This document shows positions 63,286 through 64,000 of a DNA stretch of 64,000 nt, one piece after another. Position 1 is the first letter of the stretch. Each line of letters starts with the position of its first letter. Source of the stretch: Longimicrobiales bacterium (GTDB lineage: Bacteria > Gemmatimonadota > Gemmatimonadetes > Longimicrobiales > RSA9); NCBI GenBank assembly GCA_035461765.1, contig DATHUY010000037.1, forward strand, positions 1-64,000. The letters run 5' to 3'. The notes under the pieces are model-generated. The model worked only from the letters and a program-made list of their open reading frames with translations. It was not told the origin of the DNA and searched no databases. A program made the position numbers and the translations under genes.

Positions 63286-63916
63286 GCGTGCGGGAGCCGG
63301 ACACCGCGGACGGCTGGATGTCCGGCGCGCGCCAGCGCCAGACGAGCGCACCGACGACCCAGCCGATGATGGCGGCGCCAACGACGTCGCTCAGGAAGTG
63401 TGCGCCAGCGGCGACTCGCGACAGGCCGCAACCCCAGGCGAGACCCCACCACACAATCCGGGCGCGCGGGAACAGGCGGGCGAGCACGGCCGCGGCGCCG
63501 AACGCGACGAGCGCGTGGCTGCTCGGCATACCGAGCCCGCCCGTGGAGAACGTGCGCTCCGTGAACGGCCGGAACAGATACTCACCCAACTCCCCGGGCC
63601 GGCGCCTGCGCACGACGAGTTTCGCGAGCTCCGCCGCGATGCCCCCAACGATCGACCCGGCGATGACGAGGCCTCCCCGGGACCGGACCAAGCGACGCCA
63701 GGGAGTGCGGTCCTCGAGCATCAGCGCTGCACCACCGGCAATCCACAGCGGCACGAATCCCATCACCCGCAGCATCCGCCCCCAGTCCTCACCGTAAACG
63801 TCATCGATGCGCAGGTAGCGGAACGCAACCGGATCGAGGAGGTGCGCGAGCACGATGCTCACGATGGCGAGCACCCAGAAGCGGGCAGGGATCAGCGGCT
63901 GAGCGGTCTGTGTCAT
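63266..63916 (-). CDS. PAP2-family membrane phosphatase
   Basis: 216 aa from ATG 63916; a GTG at 63928 would add four residues. Six hydrophobic segments. The acid phosphatase signature is complete: KLVVRRRRPGE (Kx6RP), MPSSHALVAFG and SRVAAGAHFLSDVVG (SRx5Hx3D). It dephosphorylates lipid phosphates such as undecaprenyl pyrophosphate or phosphatidic acid, fitting the envelope theme of the window. It is the last confident gene before the window ends. Confidence 0.9.
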   Translation of the reverse strand: MTQTAQPLIPARFWVLAIVSIVLAHLLDPVAFRYLRIDDVYGEDWGRMLRVMGFVPLWIAGGAALMLEDRTPWRRLVRSRGGLVIAGSIVGGIAAELAKLVVRRRRPGELGEYLFRPFTERTFSTGGLGMPSSHALVAFGAAAVLARLFPRARIVWWGLAWGCGLSRVAAGAHFLSDVVGAAIIGWVVGALVWRWRAPDIQPSAVSGSRTPTPAAI

Positions 63917-64000
63917 TCTCGTGGTCACATTTTCCGAGCGCGAGGAACAACAGTATGCGCCGGCCTCGCTGCGGGCAAACCGCCACCGGCAATCTCACGA

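Noticed and set aside
63955-64000. Possible plus-strand gene start (ATG at 63955 with AGGA upstream) running off the window.
   Set aside because: Only 15 codons are visible and nothing identifies them.

Overview
The window is high-GC chromosomal DNA from an aerobic, Gram-negative-type bacterium. There are many Sec, Tat and lipoprotein signals, beta-barrel proteins ending in Phe, and large secreted Asp-box and beta-propeller proteins. Together with a B12-dependent ribonucleotide reductase and frequent GTG/TTG starts, this suggests Gemmatimonadota (inference; no rRNA marker is present). I see about 53 protein genes and no rRNA, tRNA, insertion sequence, prophage or CRISPR array.

Layout. 0.2-4.3 kb: RNase D, then an envelope redox cluster (lipoprotein, DsbD/ScsB-like membrane electron carrier, TlpA-like thioredoxin). 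Facing it is a secreted peroxiredoxin whose peroxidatic cysteine codon is an in-frame TGA followed by a bacterial SECIS-like hairpin, so it is probably a selenoprotein. 4.4-13 kb: CoA-transferase, a giant Asp-box exoprotein, flavin reductase, a stand-alone NFACT-R protein, an S10 peptidase and a BaiN-type flavoprotein. 13.4-16.3 kb: nrdJ with a promoter overlapped by two NrdR boxes and, upstream, a phased cluster of DnaA boxes. 16.3-27 kb: a minus-strand cell-envelope block (metalloprotease/propeller/barrel protein, amidase, glycosyltransferase, lipoprotein, anmK, murQ). 27-35 kb: an M20 amidohydrolase, a small barrel protein, a DUF3299-ABC transporter operon, gamma-glutamyltransferase, a gene-free stretch with 11-bp tandem repeats, and a Gly-zipper lipoprotein.

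35-44 kb: ABC exporter, single-domain response regulator, CcdA, an alkaline-phosphatase-superfamily protein, a large exported protein, an arginase-family enzyme and a Fur regulator with its own Fur-like box. 44-49 kb: a tightly overlapped minus-strand operon (VTT protein, coaE, PHP phosphoesterase, nrnA-like, ornithine cyclodeaminase-like, hypothetical). 49.7-64 kb: fused 2-oxoacid dehydrogenase E1, Tat-exported aminotransferase-fold protein, alpha/beta hydrolase, a second DHH protein, MscS channel, Ig-like/metalloprotease lipoprotein, glgX, a VOC/MarR divergent pair and a PAP2 phosphatase.

The genes suggest three co-operating themes: envelope redox and peroxide defence, cell-wall turnover and recycling, and DNA-precursor supply tied to replication. 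The strongest unusual finding is the probable Sec-containing peroxiredoxin beside its candidate electron-delivery partners.
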